From contig DCFT01000064.1 in NCBI GenBank assembly GCA_002319885.1, positions 13,198 to 22,951 on the forward strand: 9,754 bases of DNA, read 5' to 3'. Source of the DNA: Bacteroidales bacterium UBA1797. GTDB lineage: Bacteria > Bacteroidota > Bacteroidia > Bacteroidales > VadinHA17. The notes under the pieces are model-generated. The model was not told the origin of the DNA. It worked only from the letters and a program-made list of their open reading frames with translations, and made no database searches. Shown here piece by piece: positions 1 to 6,662 of this stretch. Positions within the stretch are counted from its first letter, which is position 1. Each line of letters opens with the position of its first letter. Made by a program: the position numbers and the translations under genes.

Positions 1-596
1 TGACGCCGATGGTTGACCTGTTCTCTGTTATATTAATATTTCTTATGTTAACAACAACAATGAGACAGCAGGAACCGGAAACTATCGATACGCCTTTTTC
101 TGTATCGGAGACACCTAAACTTGATTATAATACATTGACCGTTCTTCTTGCAAAAGACAACAAGGTATTCCTGAATTTTGATAACGGACCTGATACTATA
201 CTTAAGTACAGACCCAAGATACTGACTGCAATGGGAGGAAGATACAATATTGAATTTACCCCACGTGAATTACGGGAGTTCGAGAAATACCCTTCTTCAA
301 TGGGCGTTCCGATATTAAAAATGAAAGAGTTCTTAGATACTAAGGGCAATAAGGAAAGAGCGGTCTTTCAAACAGGGATTCCGGTGGATTCAACTGACAA
401 TCAGCTTGCTCTGTGGGTACTCTTTGCAAGGCAGATAAATCCAAATATCCGGGTCTGTATTTTAGGGGATTCAAAAACAGAGTTTCCGATAGTTAAGAAG
501 GTTCTTGATATTATGCAGGAAAAGAATGTGAACAAGTTCAATCTGATCACAAATCTTCAAGCAGCTAAAATTAACATCGAAGAAATACAAAAGTGA
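1..596 (+). CDS. exbD: ExbD/TolR-family biopolymer transport protein (5' partial)
   Basis: This is an inner-membrane proton-channel subunit that, with ExbB, energises TonB for uptake through outer-membrane TonB-dependent receptors. The frame is already open at the left edge: the window begins inside the conserved (D)MTPMVDL motif, so the cytoplasmic N-terminus and the true start are missing. ATG 9 is the methionine inside that motif, not a start. The Asp two residues after it is the conserved membrane aspartate of the family that carries protons. One transmembrane segment follows (VDLFSVILIFLMLTTT), then a periplasmic domain of about 170 residues, typical of the longer Bacteroidota ExbD proteins. 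The TGA stop at 594-596 lies one base before the next exbD ATG at 598, so the two are almost certainly cotranscribed. Family is certain; the specific receptor it serves cannot be told. Confidence 0.93.
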   Translation, partial: TPMVDLFSVILIFLMLTTTMRQQEPETIDTPFSVSETPKLDYNTLTVLLAKDNKVFLNFDNGPDTILKYRPKILTAMGGRYNIEFTPRELREFEKYPSSMGVPILKMKEFLDTKGNKERAVFQTGIPVDSTDNQLALWVLFARQINPNIRVCILGDSKTEFPIVKKVLDIMQEKNVNKFNLITNLQAAKINIEEIQK

Positions 597-597
597 T

Positions 598-1263
598 ATG
601 GCAGAAATAATTCAAGAGGAAAAGGGAAAAGGCGGGAAAAAGAAAGCTAAGACGCATGTCCCTCACATAGATATGACACCAATGGTCGACTTGATGTGTC
701 TTCTTATCATATTTTTCATGTTGACTACTGCTTTCAATAAACAGAAGATAATGGAGATTAACCTTCCTGAGAAGGTTAAAGATCCTAACGCTGTACCTCC
801 AAAAATTTCAGCGAGCCGCACTCTGAATATAATTCTTGGTCCCGATAATAAAATTTATTGGTATCCGGGAACTGTAAAACCAGAGGACTATAATAATCTT
901 CCTCCTCTTAGAGTAACAGACTTTAGCCCAACAGGCATACGTCAACTGCTTCTTGAAAGGAACAAATCATTGTTCAGAAAGATCGATGATTTCAAGAGCC
1001 AGGTTCTTAAAGGGAAGATAGTAATCTCTCCTGATTCAGTTAAGGGAGCTATAAGCAAGTTGAAAACGGATGATGACACTGGTCCAATCGTTCTTATAAA
1101 AGCTTATAAAACCTCAACTTACGGCAATTTTGTGGATATACTCGATGAGATGAATATCTGTGGAATTGCCCGTTATACGTTTGTTGATATCTGGTGGTAT
1201 GAAAACAAGATGGTTGAAGCCGCTCTTGCAGCTGCACCAACCTCTCCTTCAACCAATAAATAA
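598..1263 (+). CDS. exbD: ExbD/TolR-family biopolymer transport protein, second paralogue
   Basis: A full-length 221-residue ExbD. A basic, lysine-rich cytoplasmic N-terminus (residues 1-22) leads into HIDMTPMVDLMCLLIIFFML, where Asp31 is the conserved proton-carrying residue at the start of the single transmembrane helix (about 29-46). The rest is periplasmic and ends in an alanine- and proline-rich tail. Two tandem, diverged exbD genes before tonB are a common Bacteroidota arrangement (established knowledge); in the ExbB-ExbD complex ExbD works as a dimer, so the two products could form a heterodimer (inference). The ATG is chosen because it sits one base after the preceding stop and the protein aligns in register with its neighbour. 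No Shine-Dalgarno is visible, as is usual for this phylum. Confidence 0.95.
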   Translation: MAEIIQEEKGKGGKKKAKTHVPHIDMTPMVDLMCLLIIFFMLTTAFNKQKIMEINLPEKVKDPNAVPPKISASRTLNIILGPDNKIYWYPGTVKPEDYNNLPPLRVTDFSPTGIRQLLLERNKSLFRKIDDFKSQVLKGKIVISPDSVKGAISKLKTDDDTGPIVLIKAYKTSTYGNFVDILDEMNICGIARYTFVDIWWYENKMVEAALAAAPTSPSTNK

Positions 1264-1282
1264 ACCGTAAACCTACAAGAAA

Positions 1283-2062
1283 ATGGCACAAGAAATTGAA
1301 AAAACTCCTGCCTTTGACGACATTGTCTTTGAAGACAGGAATAAGGAATACGGAGCTTATAAACTGCGTAAAAAGTACAACCGTACTGTAATTATTGCAC
1401 TGGGAATAGGAGTTGTCATTTTAGCTACAGCTGTTATTACTCCTTATCTTAATGCAAAAGCATCTGAAAACAGGTCAAAACGTGCTGAAAGGCAGGTAGA
1501 AATCAAGATGGAGAATCTGAATACACCTACTGAAGCAGCACCACCACCTCCTCCTCCACCTCCTCCTCCGGCTGATGTTGTTCAGCAACAGAGATATATT
1601 CCGCCGGTAGTTGTTGACTCAATCAAACCTGAAGACGTAAAACAGCTTATGACGGCTGATCAGGCTCAGACCGAGGTTACAAACAAGGATGTAGTTGAAG
1701 TTCAGGCACAGGTCAAAGAAGAAGTACAGGAAGCCGAAGCAGAACCCGAACCATTTGTTGTGGTTGAGGAAATGCCAATGTTCCCAGGTGGCGACGCTGA
1801 ATTGCTCAAATACATTGCTGAACATACACAATATCCTGAGATTGCCAAGGAAAACAATATTCAGGGTAAGGTAATCGTAAGATTCTGTGTTACAGCAAAA
1901 GGTGGTGTAAGCCAGGTAAGTATTCTGAAAGGAGTTGACCCCGAACTTGATAAAGAAGCTATCAGGGTTGTTAATACTCTTCCTGCATTCAAACCTGGTA
2001 AACAAGGAGGAAAACCTGTACCGGTATGGTATATGGTACCTATCAATTTTACTCTAAAATAA
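1283..2062 (+). CDS. tonB: TonB family energy transducer
   Basis: A 259-residue periplasm-spanning TonB that transmits the ExbB/ExbD proton-motive energy to outer-membrane receptors. The order is: cytoplasmic N-terminus with the Bacteroidota-type FEDRNKEYGAYKLRKKYN motif (16-33); one membrane anchor (about 35-56); a linker with ten consecutive prolines (87-96) and an acidic, valine-rich stretch (about 130-160); and a C-terminal TonB_C domain (about 170-259). The C-terminal domain shows FPGG, YPEIAKENNIQGKVIVRF and the final PVWYMVPINFTLK. The start is 19 bases after the second exbD stop, so exbD-exbD-tonB reads as one operon, and it is closed by the hairpin terminator at 2087. Length and domain order are normal. 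Which receptor it serves cannot be inferred here. Confidence 0.95.
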   Translation: MAQEIEKTPAFDDIVFEDRNKEYGAYKLRKKYNRTVIIALGIGVVILATAVITPYLNAKASENRSKRAERQVEIKMENLNTPTEAAPPPPPPPPPPADVVQQQRYIPPVVVDSIKPEDVKQLMTADQAQTEVTNKDVVEVQAQVKEEVQEAEAEPEPFVVVEEMPMFPGGDAELLKYIAEHTQYPEIAKENNIQGKVIVRFCVTAKGGVSQVSILKGVDPELDKEAIRVVNTLPAFKPGKQGGKPVPVWYMVPINFTLK

Positions 2063-2086
2063 ATTCCTGGTTTACGAAGTATATAA

Positions 2087-2124
2087 AAAAGGCTGGATCG
2101 CAAGATTCAGCCTTTTCTGTTTTT
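2087..2124 (+). terminator. Intrinsic terminator after tonB, potentially bidirectional
   Basis: The arms are AAAAGGCTGGATC (2087-2099) and GATTCAGCCTTTT (2104-2116), with a GCAA tetraloop and one G-U pair. A T-rich tail with a TTTTT run ends at 2124. A-runs on the left side would give a U-tail on the opposite strand as well, so it could also stop transcription arriving from the convergent threonine aldolase gene. Confidence 0.85.
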
Positions 2125-2205
2125 GTATTCTTTTGACCCCCATGGGCTATTAAAAAAGTCTATTTTAACTACAAAGCACACAAAGCCAAAAATTTATATT
2201 TCATT

Positions 2206-2224
2206 CCGATAGCTCCCGATAGCT
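2206..2224. repeat. Short tandem repeat CCGATAGCT
   Basis: CCGATAGCT occurs at 2206-2214 and again at 2216-2224, separated by one base. The second copy forms part of the left arm of the 14-bp inverted repeat whose partner is at 2616-2629. Confidence 0.7.
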
Positions 2225-2284
2225 ATGTTATACTTCAGAATTGTGGTAACAAAAATGCTGGAGATTTATACTTCAAGGGGTGAA

Positions 2285-2474
2285 GGAGATTCCTCGGCTT
2301 CGCCTCGGAATGACAGGATTAAAGGTAGTGAAGGGGGAAGAAGCAGCGATTCGCATTCGTAAACCGGAAAAAGAAAAAAATAATATGCGAATCGCTGCTT
2401 CTTCCCCCCACAATATCAAAATTATCTGTCATTCCGAATGAATCCCGCCAGAGCGGGATGAATGAGGAATCTCC
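2285..2474. repeat. Nested palindromic element, copy 1
   Basis: A 190-bp element with layered symmetry. The outer stem is 2285-2294 with 2465-2474 (10 bp). The left side segment (2295-2306) holds a repeat of CTCGG. The middle stem is 2307-2315 with 2427-2435 (9 bp). The inner hairpin is 2333-2408. The right side arm is a hairpin ATCCCGC-CAGA-GCGGGAT (2442-2459). The two flanks read like inverted copies of one unit, which resembles REP doublets (REPINs) in general form. The second copy at 6663-6928 has the same plan with pair-preserving differences. Whether it acts as DNA or RNA is not known. Confidence 0.8.
2333..2408. repeat. Perfect 24-bp inner hairpin of copy 1
   Basis: The arms 2333-2356 and 2385-2408 are exact reverse complements over 24 bp, with a 28-base A-rich loop. 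The core GAAGAAGCAGCGATTCG is shared, with one change, with the inner hairpin at 6761-6835. No T-run directly follows the stem, so it does not look like an intrinsic terminator. Confidence 0.85.
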
Positions 2475-2643
2475 TACTAGTAATTGAATTTTTCAGAAAA
2501 ATTAGTTTAATTGAAATGTGGTACGAAAATAAATGGATTTAATTGAACAACAAACTGATGTAAATTTAGCAATTATATACTGGTTGGAATTTGTTACATG
2601 AATTGTGAAGAAATCCATAGCTATCGGGAAGGAACTTTGTGAT

Positions 2644-2676
2644 CCCTGCCTACCGCCTGCCTGCCGGTAGGCAGGG
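2644..2676. repeat. GC-rich hairpin, CCTGCC/GGCAGG repeat
   Basis: CCCTGCCTACCG (2644-2655) pairs exactly with CGGTAGGCAGGG (2665-2676) over 12 bp, with a 9-base loop. GC content is far above the surroundings. Read on the minus strand the region gives the peptide CPAYRQAGGRQGSQ, which I recall as a recurrent spurious translation of an intergenic repeat in many database proteins. It is therefore best treated as repeat DNA, not a gene. Confidence 0.75.
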
Positions 2677-2706
2677 CAGGCATGTTTGTGCAAAACCTTT
2701 ATGCCC

Positions 2707-3753
2707 TTAGTGGTTAATGGATTTCAACTCATTTTTAAGTATAGTAACAAAATTCTCAATATCCTCATCCTGTGTATCCCAACTCGTCATTAACCTCCAT
2801 TCAGATCTTTTTTCATCCCATGGATAGAAAAAGTAATGCTTCTTTATCTCTTCAGCAACATCAGCCGGCATAATCAAAAATACACCATTTGACTGAACTT
2901 TCTGCGTGATCTTTACTTCCGGTACCTGATTCAGCTTGTCAGCTAGCTTCTTTGCCATAGCATTGGAATGGGATGCACAGCTTCTCCACAAATCATTCCG
3001 GAAATAACCTAAGTACTGTGCAGATATAAATCTCATTTTTGATGCAAGCTGCATACCCTGTTTCCTCATATATTTAAAGTCGGCAGACAGACCTGGTTTC
3101 AGAAAACAGATGGATTCACCAAACATCATTCCGTTTTTTGTTCCTCCAAATGAAAGTACATCCACTCCTGCATCGGTTGTAAATGATTTAAAAGGCATAT
3201 TAAGAGAAACTGCTGCATTTGCTATCCGGGCACCATCCATATGAAGCAGCATTCCCCTTGCATGAGCAAATCCGGCAATTTCTTTTATCTCAGAAACCGA
3301 ATATACTGTTCCCATTTCGGTTGATTGAGTAATAGAAATTACCCCGGGCTGAGAATGATGTTCGAAATCAATTCCATGCATATGCTTCTCTATAAGATCA
3401 GTGGTGATTTTCCCATCAGGAGTATCCACAACAAGCACTTTGCAACCTATAAACTTTTCAGGAGCTCCACATTCATCTCCTTCAAGATGCGCTGTCGAAG
3501 CGGTTATTACTGAATTCCACGATCGTGTTATCGCAGATAATCCAAGTACATTGGCTGCAGTACCGGTAAAAACAAAATAAGTCTCAGTAGCATCGCCAAA
3601 ATGCTCTTTAAATATTTTTAACGCACCTTCAGTGTACACATCTGAACCATAACCTGTTACATGGCCATTATTTGAAGAAATTATTTCTTGCAGTATATCA
3701 GGGTGAATACCTGCATTGTTATCGCTTGCAAAGCCTCTCTTATTTATTTCCAT
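2707..3753 (-). CDS. ltaE: Low-specificity L-threonine aldolase (PLP-dependent, beta-eliminating lyase family)
   Basis: This cytosolic enzyme cleaves L-threonine and L-allo-threonine to glycine and acetaldehyde. The fold-type I PLP signature is clear: HLEGDECGAPE (substrate/PLP region, residues 89-99), HMDGARIANA (171-180, with the Asp that contacts the pyridine nitrogen) and FGGTKNGM (202-209), in which Lys206 is the Schiff-base lysine. The start is set at ATG 3753, giving 348 residues, close to the family norm of about 340. The frame stays open up to a TTG at 3819, but that TTG forms the end of a TAAATTTG promoter box, so the longer form would begin inside the promoter. The gene converges on tonB and diverges from galK, with 193 bp between the two starts. 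The final codons and TAA overlap a GTGGTTAA-type repeat. Stereospecificity cannot be read from sequence. Confidence 0.92.
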   Translation of the reverse strand: MEINKRGFASDNNAGIHPDILQEIISSNNGHVTGYGSDVYTEGALKIFKEHFGDATETYFVFTGTAANVLGLSAITRSWNSVITASTAHLEGDECGAPEKFIGCKVLVVDTPDGKITTDLIEKHMHGIDFEHHSQPGVISITQSTEMGTVYSVSEIKEIAGFAHARGMLLHMDGARIANAAVSLNMPFKSFTTDAGVDVLSFGGTKNGMMFGESICFLKPGLSADFKYMRKQGMQLASKMRFISAQYLGYFRNDLWRSCASHSNAMAKKLADKLNQVPEVKITQKVQSNGVFLIMPADVAEEIKKHYFFYPWDEKRSEWRLMTSWDTQDEDIENFVTILKNELKSINH

Positions 3754-3816
3754 TTTAAGATTTTTGATAAAAGTATCAGGGATCGCCTCATTGAGGAAAT
3801 CTTCAATTATTAAGCA

Positions 3817-3824
3817 CAAATTTA
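3817..3824 (-). promoter_or_regulatory. Probable Bacteroidota -7 box for threonine aldolase
   Basis: The minus strand reads TAAATTTG, an exact fit to the Bacteroidota -7 consensus TAnnTTTG. It would place the transcript start near 3813 and give a leader of about 60 bases before ATG 3753. No TTTG -33 element is found at the usual 19-21 base spacing, so this is a prediction. Confidence 0.45.
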
Positions 3825-3831
3825 TTTAAAA

Positions 3832-3849
3832 ATCCATCTTAAAATGGAT
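3832..3849. promoter_or_regulatory. Small palindrome in the ltaE-galK divergent region (possible operator)
   Basis: ATCCAT (3832-3837) and ATGGAT (3844-3849) form a 6-bp inverted repeat around CTTAAA. It lies immediately upstream of the predicted ltaE -7 box and about 100 bases upstream of galK, where a regulator could act on either gene. Its short length means chance is a real alternative. Confidence 0.25.
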
Positions 3850-3946
3850 CAGCACTTCAAATCGTCTTAAAAAAAATTACCTTGTGAACTATAAATTATT
3901 ATATTTATTGACAATTATTATCCTCTTAAAAGAAACATATAAAGCG

Positions 3947-5212
3947 ATGATGGAAAAAGTTATTGACAGTAATAACAGTACATTTAAAGAATTGTACGGA
4001 ACTAATCAGACAATCCTTAATAAACAGGTGCAAAGATACAACTCCCTTATTGAAAAATTCAATAATGTTTTTGGTAAAAAGGACATTATGCTTTTCAGCT
4101 CTCCCGGTCGCACTGAAATCGGAGGAAATCATACTGATCACAATTATGGCAGAGTTCTGGCAGGGGCTGTTAATATGGATAATATTGCTGTTGCAGCAGT
4201 TAATAATACTAATATCGTAAAGATCCTCTCTTCCGGTTATGAGAAGTTTGAAGTAGATTTAACAGACCTCTCACCAAATAGAGCTGAGAATTATACATCA
4301 GCTTCAATCGTCAGGGGTATAAGTGCGAGGATGAAAGAACTTGGTTTTGCATTTGGAGGATTTGACTGCTGTATTGATAGCGGAGTACCTGTTGGATCGG
4401 GACTAAGTTCTTCTGCTTCATTCGAGGTGCTTATCGGCGCAATAATCAGCCATCTTTTTAATGATGGAAAGCTCGAAGCAGTTCAGAATGCCATTATCGG
4501 CCAATATGCCGAGAATGTTTACTTTGGTAAGCCGTGCGGTTTAATGGATCAGACAGCATGTGCAGTGGGTGGACTTGTTACCATAGATTTCAAAGACCCA
4601 TCAAATCCGGTAGTTAAAAAGGTGAATTTCGATTTTGTTGCGACCGGATTTTCACTCGTAATAACTGATACTGGTGGTAATCATGCAGATCTGAATGACG
4701 AATACGCATCAATACCAATTGACATGAAGGCAGTCGCAGCAGAATTGGGTGCTAAGGTTCTGCGGCAGGTAAGTCTCGATCAGGTTCTGAATATTACACC
4801 TGAAATACGCGAAAAAGTTGGTGACCGGGCTATACTCCGTGCTATTCACTTTCAGAACGATAATCAACGGGTTGTAGATCAGGTTGCAGCATTGGAAAAA
4901 AATGATTTTAAAGCATTTCTGGGCATGGTTATTGACTCCGGCTTCAGTTCATTTATGTACAACCAGAACATTTACCCGGTAAATAATATAAAGGAACAAG
5001 GTGTATCTCTGGCTCTGGCATTAAGCGACCTTGTGCTTAAAGGACAGGGAGCATGGCGTGTACACGGAGGCGGATTTGCCGGCACTATTCAGGCATTTGT
5101 TCCGGAAAAGTTACTGGATAAATACATAACTACATTAGAGCATGTATTCGGCAAAGGGGCTTGTCACAACCTGTTTATCCGACAAAAAGGAGCTGATAGA
5201 ATTAATTTGTAA
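3947..5212 (+). CDS. galK: Galactokinase
   Basis: Cytosolic GHMP-family kinase, first enzyme of the Leloir pathway: galactose + ATP to galactose 1-phosphate. With ATG 3947 it has 421 residues. The galactokinase signature SSPGRTEIGGNHTDHN lies at 51-66, with the catalytic Arg55. The GHMP ATP-binding loop PVGSGLSSSA is at 148-157, GLMDQ with the probable catalytic base Asp201 at 198-202, and the third motif HGGGFAG at 373-379. The version GRTEIGGNHTDHN (rather than GRVNLIGEHTDYN) is the form I associate with Bacteroidota. An in-frame GTG at 3884 would add a hydrophobic, membrane-like N-terminus (LLYLLTIIILL) alien to a soluble kinase, so it is rejected. ATG 3950 is an equally possible start. 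About 30 residues precede the usual family start, giving a slightly long protein. The downstream sugar transporter supports a role in galactose use. Confidence 0.94.
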   Translation: MMEKVIDSNNSTFKELYGTNQTILNKQVQRYNSLIEKFNNVFGKKDIMLFSSPGRTEIGGNHTDHNYGRVLAGAVNMDNIAVAAVNNTNIVKILSSGYEKFEVDLTDLSPNRAENYTSASIVRGISARMKELGFAFGGFDCCIDSGVPVGSGLSSSASFEVLIGAIISHLFNDGKLEAVQNAIIGQYAENVYFGKPCGLMDQTACAVGGLVTIDFKDPSNPVVKKVNFDFVATGFSLVITDTGGNHADLNDEYASIPIDMKAVAAELGAKVLRQVSLDQVLNITPEIREKVGDRAILRAIHFQNDNQRVVDQVAALEKNDFKAFLGMVIDSGFSSFMYNQNIYPVNNIKEQGVSLALALSDLVLKGQGAWRVHGGGFAGTIQAFVPEKLLDKYITTLEHVFGKGACHNLFIRQKGADRINL

Positions 5213-5218
5213 ACAATA

Positions 5219-5248
5219 TGTATGAACGTTGCATGCAACGTCCATACA
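5219..5248. repeat. 30-bp near-perfect palindrome between galK and the transporter gene
   Basis: A perfect 16-bp palindrome ACGTTGCATGCAACGT (5226-5241) is extended by TGTATG (5219-5224) and CATACA (5243-5248), with a single mismatch pair (5225/5242). It begins seven bases after the galK stop. It could be (a) a dispersed intergenic palindrome, since ACGTTGCATGCAACGT cores are familiar to me from Bacteroidota intergenic repeats; (b) an operator for the downstream transporter; or (c) a transcription attenuator, since CTCTTTTA follows. The T-run is weak for a terminator. Confidence 0.8.
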
Positions 5249-5325
5249 CTCTTTTACGTCCCGGTGAAGAGCATAAACATACATATCTGAATAAATTCTC
5301 TTTTAAATAACCTAAAAAACTGATT

Positions 5326-6552
5326 ATGAATAACTCTGGAAAAACTAATTATCTATTTCCTCTGATAGTAATGGCTTCGCTCTTTTTCCTGTTCGGCTTT
5401 ATTACAACCATGAACAACTCTACTATCGATTTCCTGAAAAATGCGTTTGGCTTAAATGATGTTCAGAAACAATTACCCAACACATTTTTCTACGGAGCTT
5501 ATATTTTGTCAGTGCCCGTAGGTTTGATGCTGACAAAAATAGGTTATAAAAATGGGGTACTTTTCGGACTGGCTTTAATTTCACTGGGCTTCTTCCTTTG
5601 TATTCCAGGTGTTTCTATGGGTTATTACGGATTTCTGAGCACTGTTTCTGTCTTTGCAATTGGAGTTGTGATTCTTCAGGTTGCCGCCGGACCTTATGTA
5701 AATGCACTAGGAAGTCCGGAGACAGGTGCCAGCCGCCTGACACTTACAAATGCCCTTAATTCGGTAGCAACAATCATTGCTCCTATTTTTGTTTCTGTTC
5801 TGCTTGTAACACCGAAACTCGAACCAGGTATTAAGATGGAAAACTCTGCCATACGGAATATTGTTAAAGGCCCTTTTATGGTTATCGGTATAATTACTGC
5901 TGTTATACTTGTTATTATGTTCTTCCTGAAACTACCCGAAATAAAAAGTGAAGAAAATGAAACCGAAGGTTCGGAAAAGAAACAATACAAGTCAAGTGCT
6001 TTTAAGTACACTCACGTCTGGCTGGGATCATTAGCCATCTTCCTGTACATGGGAATTGAAATAGGTCCCTCCAGCTTTTTCCCCGATTATGCAGCTAAAC
6101 TTGGTATCCAGGGAATCAACCCTATCGATATGCTTAAGTATTATTGGGGAGGTATGATGGTAGGCCGTGTACTGGGAATCTTTATATTAAGAAAATACAA
6201 AGCCCGTTTGATTTTAACTATCTGTTCAGTCGGTGGATTTGTTTTACTTGGCAGCTCTTTTGCTCTTAGTTCAAGTGCTCCTGGCATAGCAATGTGGTTA
6301 TTCCTTGGTACCGGATTATTCCACTCGATAATGTGGCCGGTTATTTACAACCTAGCACTCGAAGATCTGGGTCCACATGCAAAAGTTGCTTCAGGTGTCA
6401 TTGCAACTTCGGTTATAGGCGCTTCTATCTCAACACTGATTATGGGTAAAATACAGGCCGTAACAGGCTCTGTAATAATCGCTGTAAGCCTGATGTTCTT
6501 CTATTACCTTTACCTGATCTTTTTTGCAACCAAAGGCTCAAAAATCAGGTGA
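5326..6552 (+). CDS. Sugar MFS transporter, FucP/GluP (glucose/galactose/fucose) family
   Basis: An inner-membrane secondary transporter of 408 residues, expected to import a hexose with protons or another ion. About twelve hydrophobic segments are visible, split by a charged cytoplasmic loop (about 205-228, KSEENETEGSEKKQYK). Family marks are FFLFGFITTMNNSTIDFLK (20-38), LQVAAGPYVNALGSPETGASR (117-137), and TLTNALNSVATIIAPIF (139-155) matching the RLNLAQAFNSLGT stretch of FucP/GluP proteins. A second-half motif LFHSIMWPVIYNLALEDLG (331-349) is also typical. Asn30-Asn31 stand where most relatives have LND, which may affect specificity or coupling. The gene lies 113 bases after galK in the same direction, so galactose is the likeliest substrate (inference); fucose or glucose remain possible. 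A strong terminator follows. Confidence 0.88.
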   Translation: MNNSGKTNYLFPLIVMASLFFLFGFITTMNNSTIDFLKNAFGLNDVQKQLPNTFFYGAYILSVPVGLMLTKIGYKNGVLFGLALISLGFFLCIPGVSMGYYGFLSTVSVFAIGVVILQVAAGPYVNALGSPETGASRLTLTNALNSVATIIAPIFVSVLLVTPKLEPGIKMENSAIRNIVKGPFMVIGIITAVILVIMFFLKLPEIKSEENETEGSEKKQYKSSAFKYTHVWLGSLAIFLYMGIEIGPSSFFPDYAAKLGIQGINPIDMLKYYWGGMMVGRVLGIFILRKYKARLILTICSVGGFVLLGSSFALSSSAPGIAMWLFLGTGLFHSIMWPVIYNLALEDLGPHAKVASGVIATSVIGASISTLIMGKIQAVTGSVIIAVSLMFFYYLYLIFFATKGSKIR

Positions 6553-6572
6553 CCCTGCTAACTATAAACTTG

Positions 6573-6609
6573 AAAAAGAGGCTGATCCGAAAGACAGTCT
6601 CTTTTTTTT
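6573..6609 (+). terminator. Intrinsic terminator after the sugar transporter gene
   Basis: AAAAAGAGGCTG (6573-6584) pairs with CAGTCTCTTTTT (6595-6606) over 12 positions with one G-U pair, around a 10-base loop, and is followed by an unbroken T-run to 6609. It starts 20 bases after the transporter stop codon. Confidence 0.92.
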
Positions 6610-6662
6610 GTTTGCACCCTCGTCACTTAAGATAATATTTTCAAAATATGTCTAGACCTGGA

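Larger units (their letters stand above)
2165..2717. repeat. Gene-free stretch of concentric inverted repeats (repeat region 1)
   Basis: The gene-free stretch between tonB and the convergent threonine aldolase is almost filled with inverted repeats arranged around one centre. From outside in: TTAACTACAAAG (2165-2176) with CTTAGTGGTTAA (2706-2717), 10 of 12 matching; TCCCGATAGCTATG (2214-2227) with its exact complement at 2616-2629; GGAGATTCCT (2285-2294) with 2465-2474; GGAATGACA (2307-2315) with 2427-2435; and an exact 24-bp pair at 2333-2356 and 2385-2408. The outermost right arm overlaps the last codons and stop of the aldolase gene. Around 2484-2610 nothing beyond AT-rich sequence is seen. 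No convincing coding region is present. Related motifs recur in many Bacteroidota genomes, from memory. Confidence 0.75.

Noticed and set aside
1619..2103. Minus-strand frames opposite tonB
   Set aside because: Both are antisense shadows of a clear tonB coding region and carry no domain.
2333..2408. Inner hairpin as an intrinsic terminator for ltaE or tonB
   Set aside because: A 28-base loop and no adjacent T-run on either strand; tonB already has a better terminator at 2087-2124.
2533..2601. 22-codon plus-strand reading frame starting ATG 2533
   Set aside because: Too short, no recognisable motif, no promoter or ribosome-binding signal, and it lies inside the repeat region.
2502..2693. 63-codon minus-strand reading frame
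   Set aside because: It runs through the GC-rich hairpin repeat and AT-rich filler, shows no domain, and its CPAYRQAGG peptide is a known-looking product of repeat translation.
3884..3946. Upstream GTG start for galactokinase
   Set aside because: It would add a hydrophobic stretch unlike any soluble galactokinase; the ATG pair at 3947/3950 fits better.
5694..6011. 105-codon minus-strand frame opposite the sugar transporter
   Set aside because: Antisense shadow of membrane-protein codons; the plus-strand product is unmistakable.
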